A stretch of 64,000 bases of DNA from DASVTR01 sp033855775 (GCA_033855775.1 JAWVFT010000005.1:42627-106626), one strand, 5' to 3'. Counted from the first letter of the stretch, positions 50,267-59,821 are shown. The notes: generated by a model from the sequence alone, not told the origin. Numbers and translations: made by a program.

Positions 50267-52483
50267 ATGAAGTATTGCCCGGTTTGTCAGGCCAAGTATG
50301 AAGACGGCGTGAGCTTTTGTGCGACGGACGGCGAGGTTCTGGAAGAAGACTCGGCGAGTCTCGTCGGCGCAACGCTCGACGGCCAGTATCACATCGAAGC
50401 CCTGCTCGGCAAAGGCGGGATGGGCGCCGTCTATCGCGCGCGTCATATCCTTTTGGGCGACCGCGTGGCGATTAAAGTTCTGCCGCCGGAGATGCGCAAC
50501 AACGCCGAGTGGCTGCGCCGCTTTCGCCGCGAGGGACAAGCCGCGCGCCGCTTTCGTCATCCGAACGCCGTCACCGTCTACGACCTTCGCACCACCAGCG
50601 AAGGACTCATCTACATGGTGATGGAGTTTGTCGAGGGCCACACGCTCGACGCCGAGCTAAAGGCGCGCGGGCGTTTCACTCCGCAGGACGCCGTGCGCGT
50701 GATGGAGCCTGTCATGAGCGTGCTCAACGCGGCGCACGCGATGGGCGTCGTTCACCGCGACCTCAAGCCCGAAAATATCATGATAGGCAAGCCGGGCGAA
50801 GACGGCCAGCCCGTGACGAAACTGCTCGACCTTGGCATCGCCAAGATGCGCGAAGTCGCCGGGTCGGAAGCCGCCGGGACGACCGCTCTCACGGTCGCAG
50901 GCCAAGTCCTCGGCACGCCCTTTTACATGTCGCCCGAACAGTGGGGCGAAGTTCCCGGCGACGGCAACATGGAGATTGACGGGCGCGCGGATATTTACAG
51001 CCTCGGCTGCGTCTTCTACGAACTGCTGGCGGGAAAGCGCGCCTTCGGCGGCCTGACCTTGCAGGAGTTGCGCCGCGAGCACGTCTCGCAGATAGCGCGC
51101 CCGCTTCAAGAGTTTGTCAACGAAACACCGGAAGCCTTCAGCCGCGCCATTGCCCGCGCGATGTCGAAGGAGCGCGACGACCGGCAGGCGACAGCCGGAG
51201 AACTGGCTAACGAACTGCGCGCCGCGCTCGGCGAAGCTCCGCTCAGCAGTTCGCAGTTGAACTTTAACGCCGCAGGCTCAAACGCGCAGGGCAGCCCGTC
51301 GCAGCCGTCGCTCAACGCGGGTTCGCAAACGGCGTATGAAAGCCCCGAAGCGCGCAACACCAACCCGGAGATTATCAGCCCGACGATTATGACTTTGGAC
51401 GCGCCGCCGCGACCGCAGGCGAATCCGAACCCGCCGCCGCTGGCCTCAACTTCGCTGGCTCAGCCGCCGCCGCTCGACGCGACATCGCTCGCGCAGCCTC
51501 CGCCGTCGCAGCAACAGCAAGCGCCTTCATACAACACGGGCTATCAGGCCGCTCAGCAACAGCAACAACATCAGCAGCAACACCAGCAGCAACAACAGTC
51601 GGCTTACTCGCAGCCGAACGTTTACAATCCGGCTCAGCCCGCGCCGCCACAGTCGCAGCATCAGCAACAACAGTCATACACGCCGCAGCAGTCTTACGGG
51701 ACGCCTGCAACACTGGCGACGCCCGCGCGTTCAAAGAGCAGCATGCCGATTATCGCGGCGGTGATGGGCGTCGTGCTGCTGGCGGCCAGCGTCGGCGGCT
51801 TCTTCCTGTGGCGCAGCATGAACGCGAAGACAGACGGGCCGCAGCCCGAAGCGGGCGGCGTTAAGCCAAACGATATGCCGGGGACAAACAAGAACGGCGG
51901 CTCGACGACCGGCCCGACCACTCCGGCCAACGCCAAGGAGACTGTCAGCTACTGGCTGGAGATTCAGGGAGCGGCGGGCGGCGGCAAGTCTGCGCGCGTG
52001 GCGGGCATCGTGCCGCTGGCTTCGGGCCAGCGCTTCAGGTGGCATTTCACGCCGCGCGAAAACGGCTACCTATACATCATCGGCCCCGGCGACGAGAATA
52101 AGCCCTACGGGTTTTTGACGGCCAAGCCTGACCCCGCGTCGGGCGTCACCTCAAACGAGGTCAAGGGCGGCGTTGATTTCGGTTACCCGCAAGCCGACGG
52201 GACTTGGATTACGCTCGACAAAAAGCCCGGCACGGAAAACTACACCATCGTCTTTTCGCCGACGCAGCTTTCGTCGCCGTCCTTTCTCGCCGCCGCCGGA
52301 CGCCCTTTGACCGACGCCGAACTGAAGGAGTGGGAAGATTTTAAGACGAAGTTTAAGGCAAACGCGCCGGTCACCGACGTCATCAACGGCAGCGGCGTTG
52401 ACCCAATTGTCTCAATCAAGATTCCGCAGTCCAAGCCGGCGGGCGAACCTGTCATCTTCGACATGCGAATCGAGCATAAATAA
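50267..52483 (+). CDS. Membrane Ser/Thr protein kinase with DUF4384-like sensor
   Basis: A 738-residue Hanks-type kinase. Residues 1-25 form a small cysteine knuckle (CPVCQAKYEDGVSFC). The kinase domain is about 41-320: GKGGMGAVYRA loop, K70 in VAIKVL, HRDLKPEN with the catalytic aspartate, DLG in place of DFG (188-190), and GTPFYMSPEQW. A long Pro/Gln-rich linker (about 375-480) leads to one transmembrane helix (about 493-515). An extracytoplasmic domain of DUF4384 type follows (SYWLEIQGAAG ... FTPRENGYLYIIGPGDENK). All residues for activity are present. The next gene encodes the same sensor domain as a secreted protein, and two CHAT proteins follow. Confidence 0.93.
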   Translation: MKYCPVCQAKYEDGVSFCATDGEVLEEDSASLVGATLDGQYHIEALLGKGGMGAVYRARHILLGDRVAIKVLPPEMRNNAEWLRRFRREGQAARRFRHPNAVTVYDLRTTSEGLIYMVMEFVEGHTLDAELKARGRFTPQDAVRVMEPVMSVLNAAHAMGVVHRDLKPENIMIGKPGEDGQPVTKLLDLGIAKMREVAGSEAAGTTALTVAGQVLGTPFYMSPEQWGEVPGDGNMEIDGRADIYSLGCVFYELLAGKRAFGGLTLQELRREHVSQIARPLQEFVNETPEAFSRAIARAMSKERDDRQATAGELANELRAALGEAPLSSSQLNFNAAGSNAQGSPSQPSLNAGSQTAYESPEARNTNPEIISPTIMTLDAPPRPQANPNPPPLASTSLAQPPPLDATSLAQPPPSQQQQAPSYNTGYQAAQQQQQHQQQHQQQQQSAYSQPNVYNPAQPAPPQSQHQQQQSYTPQQSYGTPATLATPARSKSSMPIIAAVMGVVLLAASVGGFFLWRSMNAKTDGPQPEAGGVKPNDMPGTNKNGGSTTGPTTPANAKETVSYWLEIQGAAGGGKSARVAGIVPLASGQRFRWHFTPRENGYLYIIGPGDENKPYGFLTAKPDPASGVTSNEVKGGVDFGYPQADGTWITLDKKPGTENYTIVFSPTQLSSPSFLAAAGRPLTDAELKEWEDFKTKFKANAPVTDVINGSGVDPIVSIKIPQSKPAGEPVIFDMRIEHK

Positions 52484-52570
52484 GCATGTTCCCTTGTCGG
52501 TCTTCAAGATTATCAAACACCGGCCACACGCAGCATCGCAAGGCCACCCTACTTTGAAGGAGTAATTCCC

Positions 52571-53539
52571 ATGCCCAATAAGATTTTCGTTCCCCTCGTG
52601 TCGCTGGCGCTCGTCGCCTGCGCCGCCACGTTCGCGCGCGCGCAGCAAGACCCCAACCAAGAGGACGTGCGCGGAGCTTTTCTCTCCACGCGCGTCACCG
52701 TCGCCACCAGCACAAGCGGCACGCCGACCACCACCAGAAACACACGCAAGCAGAACCGCACGACGACTACCAGAAACACCAGCAAAGGCACAACCGCGAA
52801 AGGGACTGGAAAGGTCGGCGTCGGCGCTGGCACCAAAGGCGTGACCGGCAAGAGCACGAGCGGCGGCGACAGCACAGGGACGGGAAAGATTCCCATCAAC
52901 TCTTACTCGTCCGCGCCCATCGGCCTCGGCTACTCGCTCTACATGAGAGACTCGAACGGCGACGCTGTGCGCGTTGACCCGTCGCGCGTTTTCCGCGCGG
53001 GCGACCGCATCCGCATCTCTCTTGAAGCGAACACCGACGGCTATCTCTACGTCTTTCACACGGAGAACAACGGCGAGCCGCAGATGCTCTACCCGGACGC
53101 GAAACTCGACGAGGGCGACAACTTCATCGAAGCGCACGTGCCTTACGAAATTCCATGGAGCGGCGAAGCAGCGGACAACCTGCGCTGGTTCGTCTTCGAC
53201 CAGAACCCCGCGAACGAGCGTCTCTACATCGTCATCTCGCGCGAGCCGCTGCCGGGCGTGCCGACCAACGAACAACTCATCAGCTATTGCCGCAGCAACC
53301 AGTGTCCCTGGCGTCCGGCCACGAGCCTCTGGTCGCAGGTCAGAGTCAACTCCGAAGGCAAGGTCGTCGTGGACAAAAAGGCCGCGACCTACGGGCAGAA
53401 GCAGACGGCCTCCGAGCGCGACGCCACGACGCGCGGCCTCAGCCTCGGCACGAGCGCGCCCGAGCCTTCCGTCGTTCGCATGAACGCATCATCCAACGCC
53501 GGTGTTCTTGTCACCGCGCTCGACTTGATTCACCAGTAA
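52571..53539 (+). CDS. Secreted DUF4384-domain protein
   Basis: A 322-residue exported protein with a signal ending at AQQDP, a Thr/Gly/Lys-rich low-complexity stretch at about 35-105, then a DUF4384 domain (LGYSLYMRDSNGDAVRVDPS, FRAGDRIRISLEANTDGYLY, QMLYPDAKLDEGDNF). The same domain type forms the outer part of the kinase encoded just upstream, so the two may sense the same signal or bind each other. AAGGAG precedes the start. DUF4384 domains often occur with caspase-like proteins, in agreement with the CHAT genes next door. Confidence 0.87.
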   Translation: MPNKIFVPLVSLALVACAATFARAQQDPNQEDVRGAFLSTRVTVATSTSGTPTTTRNTRKQNRTTTTRNTSKGTTAKGTGKVGVGAGTKGVTGKSTSGGDSTGTGKIPINSYSSAPIGLGYSLYMRDSNGDAVRVDPSRVFRAGDRIRISLEANTDGYLYVFHTENNGEPQMLYPDAKLDEGDNFIEAHVPYEIPWSGEAADNLRWFVFDQNPANERLYIVISREPLPGVPTNEQLISYCRSNQCPWRPATSLWSQVRVNSEGKVVVDKKAATYGQKQTASERDATTRGLSLGTSAPEPSVVRMNASSNAGVLVTALDLIHQ

Positions 53540-53691
53540 AGCAGCAGCCGGGAGCCTTCAATGAACAGCAGCAGGCAGCAGCCGGAAGATAGCAGTCAGC
53601 ATAACGGGCCGTGTCCGTTTCTTATCTGATTCTCTTTTCTTCCGGCTTCTCCTGTCTGGCTCCCGCCTCCTGCTCCATCATCGGAGAAGCC

Positions 53692-56559
53692 ATGAAACCC
53701 AAAGCCACCCCGCTCGTTTACGTGCTGGCGTTAGCCATGATTTTGGCGACGCTCCCCGCCACCTTGACCGGCGTTCGCGCCGAAAATAATGAAGCTCTGA
53801 ACAGTTCCGCTCCCGACCCGGCTGCGCCGCAGGGCGACAAGGCGCAGGCCAGTCAGGCTCTCAAGCAGGGCCGCGCGCTCTTGAAGCGCGGCAAGGCAGA
53901 CCTTGCGCTCGAACGCCTGCAAACTTCGCTCAAGCTCTACAAGCAGTCTGGCAGCCCGAAGGGCGAGGCCGCCGCCAGCGACGCGCTCGGCGACCTCTAC
54001 ATGCGGCAGGGACAGTACACCGTCGCTCTCAATTTTTATCAGGGCGCGCACGATGCTTTCGTCGCCGCCGCCTCGAAGCAGGGCGCGTTGGAGAGCACGT
54101 TCGGGATGCCGGACAACGAGTATAACGCGAACCTCATGATGGCGAAGATTGGCGAGGCCAACTATCAACTCGGTCATGTCTCGGAAGCTAGCACAGCCTA
54201 CGGCCAGATGAACGTGCAAAAGCCCGACCCGTCGAAGCTCGTCTCCGGCAACGCGGCTGCTCCGAAGAAGAGCGGCGGCGGCGGATTGTTGGGCGGGCTA
54301 CGCAAAGCCGTCCCCGTCGCCATTCCCGGCGGCAGCGGAATTGACACGGCGATGGGCGTCGCCGGAGCCATCAAAGGCGCCATCGAACTCTATCGCCAGT
54401 CAATCGTCTACTCGGCTCACGAGATGGGCATGGGCCGCGTTGACTATTACAACAAGAGCTACGACTCTTCGAAGACGCATTTCAACGAAGCTCTTTCGTC
54501 GGCCAGCATTCCGATGATTGGAAAGTTCGGCCAATCGAAGCGCGTCCGCGCCTCTGCCCGCACGAGCCTCGGCGACGTGTCGCTTCAGCAGGGCGACTAC
54601 AAGGGCGCGACCAAGTTTTACGCCGACGCCGTGAAGGGCGCGCGCGATGACAAGCGGCTTGATTTGATGTGGCCTGCGCAACGCGGTCTTGGCCGCGCGC
54701 AGTGGTTGCTGGCCGCGCAGAATAAAGACCCCAAGAGTTCGCTGAAGTCGCGCGACGCGGCCATCGCCTCTTACCGCGAAGCCCTCGCCACCATCGAAAC
54801 GATTCGCTCCGGCAGCGTGCGCTCCGACGACGCGCGCACGACCTTCCTCGGCACCACGAAGGATGTCTACGACGAAGCATCTTCTGACTTGGCCGAGATG
54901 GCTTTGCTGGCCGCTCCCTCCGCAGGCTCGCCGCTCGACGGGCAAGCTCTGGCCTACGCCGACGAAGGCTTCAAAATCGCGGAGCAGGGACGCGCGCGTT
55001 CTTTGCTCGACCTGCTCGGCGAATCCGGCACGAACATCACCGAAGGCGTCCCCGCGGAGTTGCTCAAGCGCAAGCAGGACAATCTGGATCGGCAGCAGGA
55101 GATAGCTCAAACTCTGACCGGCGTTTCCGTCGGCGACGACGACAGCAAGGACGCGCCGAAGCCTGATGCAGGCAAACTCGAAGACGAACTCGAAGCGCTC
55201 TCGCTTGATTACGACCAGATAGAAAATCAAATTCGCTCGGCGAGTCCGAAGTATGCCGCGCTGACCTCGCCGCAGCCGCTCTCGCTGCAACAAGTCCAGC
55301 AGCAAGTCCTTGACGACAAGACGACCCTGCTCGAATACAGTCTCGGCGACGAGCGTTCTTACCTTTGGGCCGTGACGCCTTCGAGCGTCTCGCTCTACAA
55401 GCTGCCGACGCGACAGGCCGTTGACCAGCAGGCGCAGGACTTGCGCGCCCAACTGATTCCGCCCAAGCTCCAACGCCGCATCGTCGGCATTGATGTCGCG
55501 GAGCCGCAGCGCGGCCTCGGCCTCGGCGGCGACCCGCAGGCGACGGGCAGCGCCGGAGCCTTTGCCGCCGCATCCAACGCGCTCTACAAAACAGCGGTCG
55601 AGCCTGCCGCGTCCGTCATCGGCGATAAGCGTCTGCTCGTCGTCGCGGACGGCGCGCTCAACTACGTTCCGTTCGAAGCCTTAGTGACGGCGAGCGGCGG
55701 CACGGACTACGCGACGCTGCCGTATCTCATCAAGAGCAACGAAGTCATCTACGCGCCGTCGGCTTCCGTCATCGGCGTCATTCGCCAGCAAGGGCCGAAG
55801 GCTACGGGCAAAGACATGCTCATCGTCGCCGACCCCGTTTTCAACACCAACGACCCGCGCGCCAAGGGAGCCGCCGCCGGAGCGCAAGTCTCAGCCGACA
55901 CGCGCGGACTCGGACTCGCCAGCGCTTTGACGGATGTGGCGGGCGCGCCCGCGACTGCGCCCGCGACGGGCCTCCAACTCGCGCGCTTGAACGGCACGCG
56001 CATCGAGGCGGACCAGATTGCCAAGCTCGCCAGAGCGGGCGGCGCGCGCGCAGACGTGTGGCTCGACCTTGATGCCAACGAAGCGAAAGTTTCGGCCACC
56101 GACATCAAAAACTATCGCATCGTCCACATCGCCACGCACGGCCTCCTGAACGCCGAGCGGCCACAGTTCACGGGATTGGTTCTCTCGCTCGTCGGCAACA
56201 AATCGGGCGACGGCTTCCTGCGAACCGACGAGATTTTTAATCTCGGCTTAAACTCGCGGCTCGTCATGCTCTCGGCCTGCGAGACGGGTTTAGGAAAGCA
56301 GAAGAAGGGCGAAGGCGTCATCGGGTTGACGCGTGCCTTCATGTACGCGGGCGCGCCGACCGTCGGCGTCAGCCTCTGGTCTGTCGCCGACAACTCGACC
56401 GCGCAGTTGATGACGGACTTCTACAAACGACTGCTCTCGACGCCGGACGGCTCGCCCTCGACCGCCATGCGCGCCGCGCAGACCAACATGATTACCGGCA
56501 AGAAGTACGCCGCGCCCTTCTACTGGGCGCCCTTCGTCCTCGTCGGCGAGTGGCGATGA
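53692..56559 (+). CDS. Exported TPR-CHAT (caspase-fold) protein
   Basis: A 955-residue protein. The ATG at 53692 has GGAG seven bases upstream and opens a signal or anchor (PLVYVLALAMILATLPATLT). TPR-like helices run from about residue 45 (ALKQGRALLKRGKADLALER, DALGDLYMRQGQYTVALNFY) to about 480, interrupted by a glycine-rich insert near 200. The C-terminal CHAT domain, about 640-955, has the caspase-type dyad H816 (IVHIATHGLL) and C863 (VMLSACETGLG), followed by GVIGLTRAFMYAGAPTVGVS. CHAT proteases cleave partner proteins, as separase and type III-E CRISPR proteases do. The target here is unknown. It lies in one strand-wise run with the kinase. Confidence 0.9.
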   Translation: MKPKATPLVYVLALAMILATLPATLTGVRAENNEALNSSAPDPAAPQGDKAQASQALKQGRALLKRGKADLALERLQTSLKLYKQSGSPKGEAAASDALGDLYMRQGQYTVALNFYQGAHDAFVAAASKQGALESTFGMPDNEYNANLMMAKIGEANYQLGHVSEASTAYGQMNVQKPDPSKLVSGNAAAPKKSGGGGLLGGLRKAVPVAIPGGSGIDTAMGVAGAIKGAIELYRQSIVYSAHEMGMGRVDYYNKSYDSSKTHFNEALSSASIPMIGKFGQSKRVRASARTSLGDVSLQQGDYKGATKFYADAVKGARDDKRLDLMWPAQRGLGRAQWLLAAQNKDPKSSLKSRDAAIASYREALATIETIRSGSVRSDDARTTFLGTTKDVYDEASSDLAEMALLAAPSAGSPLDGQALAYADEGFKIAEQGRARSLLDLLGESGTNITEGVPAELLKRKQDNLDRQQEIAQTLTGVSVGDDDSKDAPKPDAGKLEDELEALSLDYDQIENQIRSASPKYAALTSPQPLSLQQVQQQVLDDKTTLLEYSLGDERSYLWAVTPSSVSLYKLPTRQAVDQQAQDLRAQLIPPKLQRRIVGIDVAEPQRGLGLGGDPQATGSAGAFAAASNALYKTAVEPAASVIGDKRLLVVADGALNYVPFEALVTASGGTDYATLPYLIKSNEVIYAPSASVIGVIRQQGPKATGKDMLIVADPVFNTNDPRAKGAAAGAQVSADTRGLGLASALTDVAGAPATAPATGLQLARLNGTRIEADQIAKLARAGGARADVWLDLDANEAKVSATDIKNYRIVHIATHGLLNAERPQFTGLVLSLVGNKSGDGFLRTDEIFNLGLNSRLVMLSACETGLGKQKKGEGVIGLTRAFMYAGAPTVGVSLWSVADNSTAQLMTDFYKRLLSTPDGSPSTAMRAAQTNMITGKKYAAPFYWAPFVLVGEWR

Positions 56560-56570
56560 GCTAAGTCTCA

Positions 56571-56770
56571 ACAAGGCGAAAGGAGAAAGGATGAAAGCAG
56601 AGCTATTCCAGCCGGGTAGCCACGCTTTCATCCTTTCCTCTTTCATCGCCCGCCTTTCATCTTTCGCCGCGCGCTTTTCATCTTTCACGCTTAACCCTTC
56701 ATCTTTCGCCGCGCGCTGTTCGCGCTTCGCTTCAAGCCTTTCATCCTTCGCCTGTCGCCCGTCGTCTTCA
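56571..56770. repeat. Low-complexity GAAAGGATG/TTTCATCTTTCG repeat, overlapping a gene start
   Basis: A short left part (GCGAAAGGAGAAAGGATGAAA, cited as GCGAAAGGAGAAAGGATG) is followed by many copies of TTTCATC(C/T)TTTC and TTCATCTTTCGCCGCGCGC on the same strand up to about 56770. It has the same character as the intergenic repeats at 61366-61430 and 26049-26106. Here it overlaps the first 60 codons of the next gene. Confidence 0.65.
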
Positions 56771-58135
56771 GTCTTCCGCTTCAATCTTCGCTCTCGTCCT
56801 GTCACCGTCAAACTTTGTCTATCGCTGTTGCTGTCGCTCTCGCCGGTCGTCGTCGCTGCTCAGGCGGCGCGCGTTGGTGAGTCGCGTCGTGGGCAGCCGT
56901 GCGCGCCTGCGTTCGATGTGAAGGAAGCGGAGCAGGAGTTTGCGGCGGCTGCCGCGAAGCATCACGGGCGATTCAGAGAGTTGATACACGAACGCGGGCT
57001 TCATGCGCCGCCGGTTGACGCATCCAACGCCGAACTGAAAAGCCTCACGGCGAGGCTTGAGCGCAGCTTCGAGAAAGAGACGGCGGCGCTCTTCTACGAC
57101 GAAGACGAGGCGGGGTTGCGCGCGTGGTTGATTGACCGCGCGGGCGTGCGCGCCTTTCATCGCGCCGCTGTGGCTCCCGCGCAACTTGAGACGGCGATGG
57201 CCGCGGTGCGCGAATCTCTGGACGTAGAGAATCTGGCGGCGGTGAGGTTGCCGCCGCGACTGCGACCGAAGAGAGTCGCCGCGCCGTCCGCTCCGAATCC
57301 GAAAGCCTTGCTGTCGCGTCGTCTGCTTGAGTTGACGAATCTGCTCTTGCCTGCGGACATCGCTTGCGCTCTCTCGCAGGTGCGTCATCTGATTATCGTT
57401 CCCGTGCGCGACCTCGGCACGGTTCCGTTCGCGGCCCTGCGTCCCTTCGATGACGCCTCAAGCTTGATTGACCGCATGTCTGTGACGATTGCTCCGAGCC
57501 TTGAAGACTTGAAGGCGGAGCCGCGCGGTTGGTCAGGCGATTTTCGCCAGCCGCTTCTCGTCGGCAATCCGTATCTCTCGCCGGGCGCGGGTTGGGAGCC
57601 TTTGGAGAACGCCGAGCGCGAAGCGCGTTTCGTCGCGCGCCTCTACGGGACGCCGCCGCTCGTCGGCAGGGAAGCGACCAGAGACGCCGTGCTCTCAAGA
57701 GTCGCCACGGCGGACTTTCTATACTTCGCCACGCACGGCGCAGCCGACCCCGCGCGCCCTTTGGACGGCGGCTTCCTTGTCTTCTCCGGACAGAACGGAA
57801 GCGAAAACGTCTGGACGGCCAGAGAGATTCAAGCGACTCCATTGCGCGCCCGCCTCGCCGTCTTGAGCGCGTGCCAGACAGGGCTTGGAAAAGCGCATGA
57901 CGCGGGCATCATCGGCTTGGCGCGAGCCTTTCAACTGGCGGGCGTGCCGCGCGTCGTGATGAGCCTGTGGAGCGTCTACGACGACGCGACCGCCGAATTG
58001 ATGCAAGCCTTCGTTCGCAACCTGCGCGCCATGCCGCCCGCCGAAGCTCTACGGCAAGCGATGCTCGAAGTCAGAAAGCGGCGGCCTGACCCGGCTGAGT
58101 GGGCTTCCTTTGTCATCTTCGGCTCGCCGCTGTAA
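56591..58135 (+). CDS. Second CHAT (caspase-fold) protein
   Basis: A protein of up to 514 residues with a CHAT domain from about 230 to the end. The dyad is intact: H382 in LYFATHGAAD and C428 in VLSACQTGLGK, followed by GIIGLARAFQLAGVPRVVMS. Residues about 70-95 (VKLCLSLLLSLSPVVVAAQA) look like a signal peptide. The first 60 residues (LSSFIARLSSFAARFSSF and so on) are a translation of a DNA repeat, so the true start may lie further in, though no ATG is available and AGGAG precedes the ATG at 56591. It is shorter than the neighbouring TPR-CHAT protein and lacks clear TPRs. Probably a paralogue with a different partner. Confidence 0.85.
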   Translation: MKAELFQPGSHAFILSSFIARLSSFAARFSSFTLNPSSFAARCSRFASSLSSFACRPSSSVFRFNLRSRPVTVKLCLSLLLSLSPVVVAAQAARVGESRRGQPCAPAFDVKEAEQEFAAAAAKHHGRFRELIHERGLHAPPVDASNAELKSLTARLERSFEKETAALFYDEDEAGLRAWLIDRAGVRAFHRAAVAPAQLETAMAAVRESLDVENLAAVRLPPRLRPKRVAAPSAPNPKALLSRRLLELTNLLLPADIACALSQVRHLIIVPVRDLGTVPFAALRPFDDASSLIDRMSVTIAPSLEDLKAEPRGWSGDFRQPLLVGNPYLSPGAGWEPLENAEREARFVARLYGTPPLVGREATRDAVLSRVATADFLYFATHGAADPARPLDGGFLVFSGQNGSENVWTAREIQATPLRARLAVLSACQTGLGKAHDAGIIGLARAFQLAGVPRVVMSLWSVYDDATAELMQAFVRNLRAMPPAEALRQAMLEVRKRRPDPAEWASFVIFGSPL

Positions 58136-58256
58136 TCTATCCGCAAGCTTTTGTCGAAAGCGCGGCCCTTCAAAGTTTGCTTATCAACGATGCGCTCGCG
58201 CCGTGGCTTTCATAGCCGGTTCTGCAATATCAATTCAGTTAAGGAGACTCTAAGGA

Positions 58257-58691
58257 ATGAATGCGAAGAGGTGGAATCTGGTCTGCGCTCTGGCGATTGT
58301 GTTAGCCGCGACGCTGGCCTGCAAGTTCAGCTTCACGACCGCCAATATCAGCAGCCTCAAGCTGAGCAAGGAAAAGGATGGCTCGACGAACAGCAGCTTC
58401 GGCCGGCAGGATAAAGTTTACGCTATGGCGGATGTCTCGAACGCCCCCGGCAAGATGAAATTGAAGGGACGCTTGTTGATTGACAATATCGAAGGCTACA
58501 AGTCCGGCGACCCCGTTCCCGGCATGGAGACGACGATTGATTTGCCCGGCAGTTCTATGGGCTACTTCACCTTCTCGCCGCCAAGCGCCGGTTGGCCCAA
58601 AGGCTCTTACAAAGTCGAAGTCTCTCTCATCAACGAAGACGGCGAGCAGAAAGACCAGAAGACGGACACGTTCAGCGTCAGCGGCGAGTAA
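58257..58691 (+). CDS. Small lipoprotein of unknown function
   Basis: A 144-residue exported protein with lipobox LAATLAC (lipidated near C22) and a single beta-rich domain (MKLKGRLLIDNIEGYKSGDP ... GYFTFSPPSAGWPKGSYKVE), resembling an immunoglobulin-like or intracellular-signalling BSP fold. AAGGAGACTCTAAGGA precedes the start. It follows the CHAT gene by 121 bases on the same strand; a functional link is possible but unproved. Confidence 0.75.
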   Translation: MNAKRWNLVCALAIVLAATLACKFSFTTANISSLKLSKEKDGSTNSSFGRQDKVYAMADVSNAPGKMKLKGRLLIDNIEGYKSGDPVPGMETTIDLPGSSMGYFTFSPPSAGWPKGSYKVEVSLINEDGEQKDQKTDTFSVSGE

Positions 58692-59050
58692 GCTTGCCCG
58701 TCAAGCTTGCACGTCAAGCTCGAAACGGCCTGCCGCGCTCTCTGCCAGCGGATTCAAACATGGGCCGGATGAGCCGGGAACAAGAGACGACAGCTGCCGG
58801 CGCATCTGTTGTCTCACGGCTCATCCTGTCCATTGATGCTCGTCGCTTTTCGTCGCTCTGCTCGGGGCCAACTGAACGCGCGCAGTGTAGCGCGGGCGCG
58901 ACTTGCCGCCAGCCGAGTTGATAAGTTACTGTTAAGCGCAAGCAGCGACAAAGGCTATTCGAGAGCAGACGGCGAGCGCGCGGGCCTTGAGAGCGCGTAT
59001 CCGGCTCTCACTCTCTTGTCGCTGTAATCCGGCACAACGGGAGGTTTCGT
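58692..59050. other. Gene-free stretch, 359 bases
   Basis: Contains the short direct repeat GTCAAGCTTGC near its left end and otherwise nothing that I can support: no convincing coding frame, terminator with a U-run or promoter. GGGAGG at its right end is the ribosome-binding site of the next gene. Confidence 0.5.
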
Positions 59051-59407
59051 ATGGCACGGGCGAAGGGCGCGGAGAACAAGACTCAATTCAATCCTGTGAC
59101 TGACGAGAGCGCGCTCAAAGAACTCTTCACGCTCTCGAACAGCCAGCCTGTCATCCTTTTCAAACACAGCACGACATGCCCGATTAGCGCTGCCGCTTAT
59201 CAGGAGATGTCGGGCTACGGCGGCGAGGTTTCGCTGGTCGTCGTGCAAGAATCGCGCGACCTCTCGCGCAGCATCGAACAGCTAACCGGCGTGCGCCACG
59301 AATCGCCGCAGGCCATCATCCTGCGCGACGGCAAGGCCGTCTGGTCTGCTTCGCATTGGAGCGTCACGGCAGACGCCGTTAAAAGCGAGTTCGACAAACG
59401 ACAGTGA
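59051..59407 (+). CDS. ytxJ: YtxJ-family bacillithiol-linked redox protein
   Basis: A 118-residue thioredoxin-fold protein of the YtxJ/DUF2847 family, thought to act as a monothiol bacilliredoxin. The single active cysteine lies in FKHSTTCPISAAAY and the cis-proline loop in HESPQAIIL, both as expected. GGGAGG precedes the start. The family is named for its link to bacillithiol, so the organism may use bacillithiol. No bsh genes are in this window. Confidence 0.88.
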   Translation: MARAKGAENKTQFNPVTDESALKELFTLSNSQPVILFKHSTTCPISAAAYQEMSGYGGEVSLVVVQESRDLSRSIEQLTGVRHESPQAIILRDGKAVWSASHWSVTADAVKSEFDKRQ

Positions 59408-59479
59408 GCGCGCCCGCCGGCAGCGGCGAAGCGCGGGCAGTCGCCGTGAGCTTGAGAACTGAAAGTTGAAAAGCGGTTG

Positions 59480-59821
59480 ATGAGCGATTTTATGGAAAGG
59501 CGCGGCCCGGCGGTTGAGCCGCGCGAGATAATGCAGGAGGGCGAAGGCGGCCTCAGGATAACCTGGGCCGACGAGCGCGTCTGTCGCTTCAACGCTCCGG
59601 CCCTGCGCCGCGCCTGTCCCTGCGCGCAATGCGTCAACGAATGGACAGGCCAGCGCGTGCTCAAGCCCGAATCTATTGACGATCAACTGAGCATAGACAA
59701 CCTCGCCGTCGTCGGTCGCTACGCGCTCAACTTTCGTTGGAGCGACGGCCACGAGACAGGCATCTACAGCTTTCGCTACCTGCGCGAGCTATGCGAACAA
59801 CAGGAAAAGGATGAAGGATGA
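59480..59821 (+). CDS. DUF971 domain protein
   Basis: A 113-residue protein of the DUF971/GBBH-like family. GGLRITWADERVCRFNAPAL and RRACPCAQCVNEWTG with its CxCxxC are typical, as is RWSDGHETGIYSFRYLRELC. Related domains bind iron-sulfur or zinc and are often fused to Mrp/ApbC-type carriers. The exact role is unknown. An adjacent TTG three bases upstream is in frame. The stop codon (GGATGA) is inside a heptamer repeat. Confidence 0.85.
   Translation: MSDFMERRGPAVEPREIMQEGEGGLRITWADERVCRFNAPALRRACPCAQCVNEWTGQRVLKPESIDDQLSIDNLAVVGRYALNFRWSDGHETGIYSFRYLRELCEQQEKDEG

Noticed and set aside
51531..51690. CAG/CAA-rich tract in the kinase gene as an expanded microsatellite
   Set aside because: The codons are mixed (CAG, CAA, CAT, CCG) and keep frame across the linker, so it reads as an ordinary Gln/Pro-rich linker rather than a recent repeat expansion.
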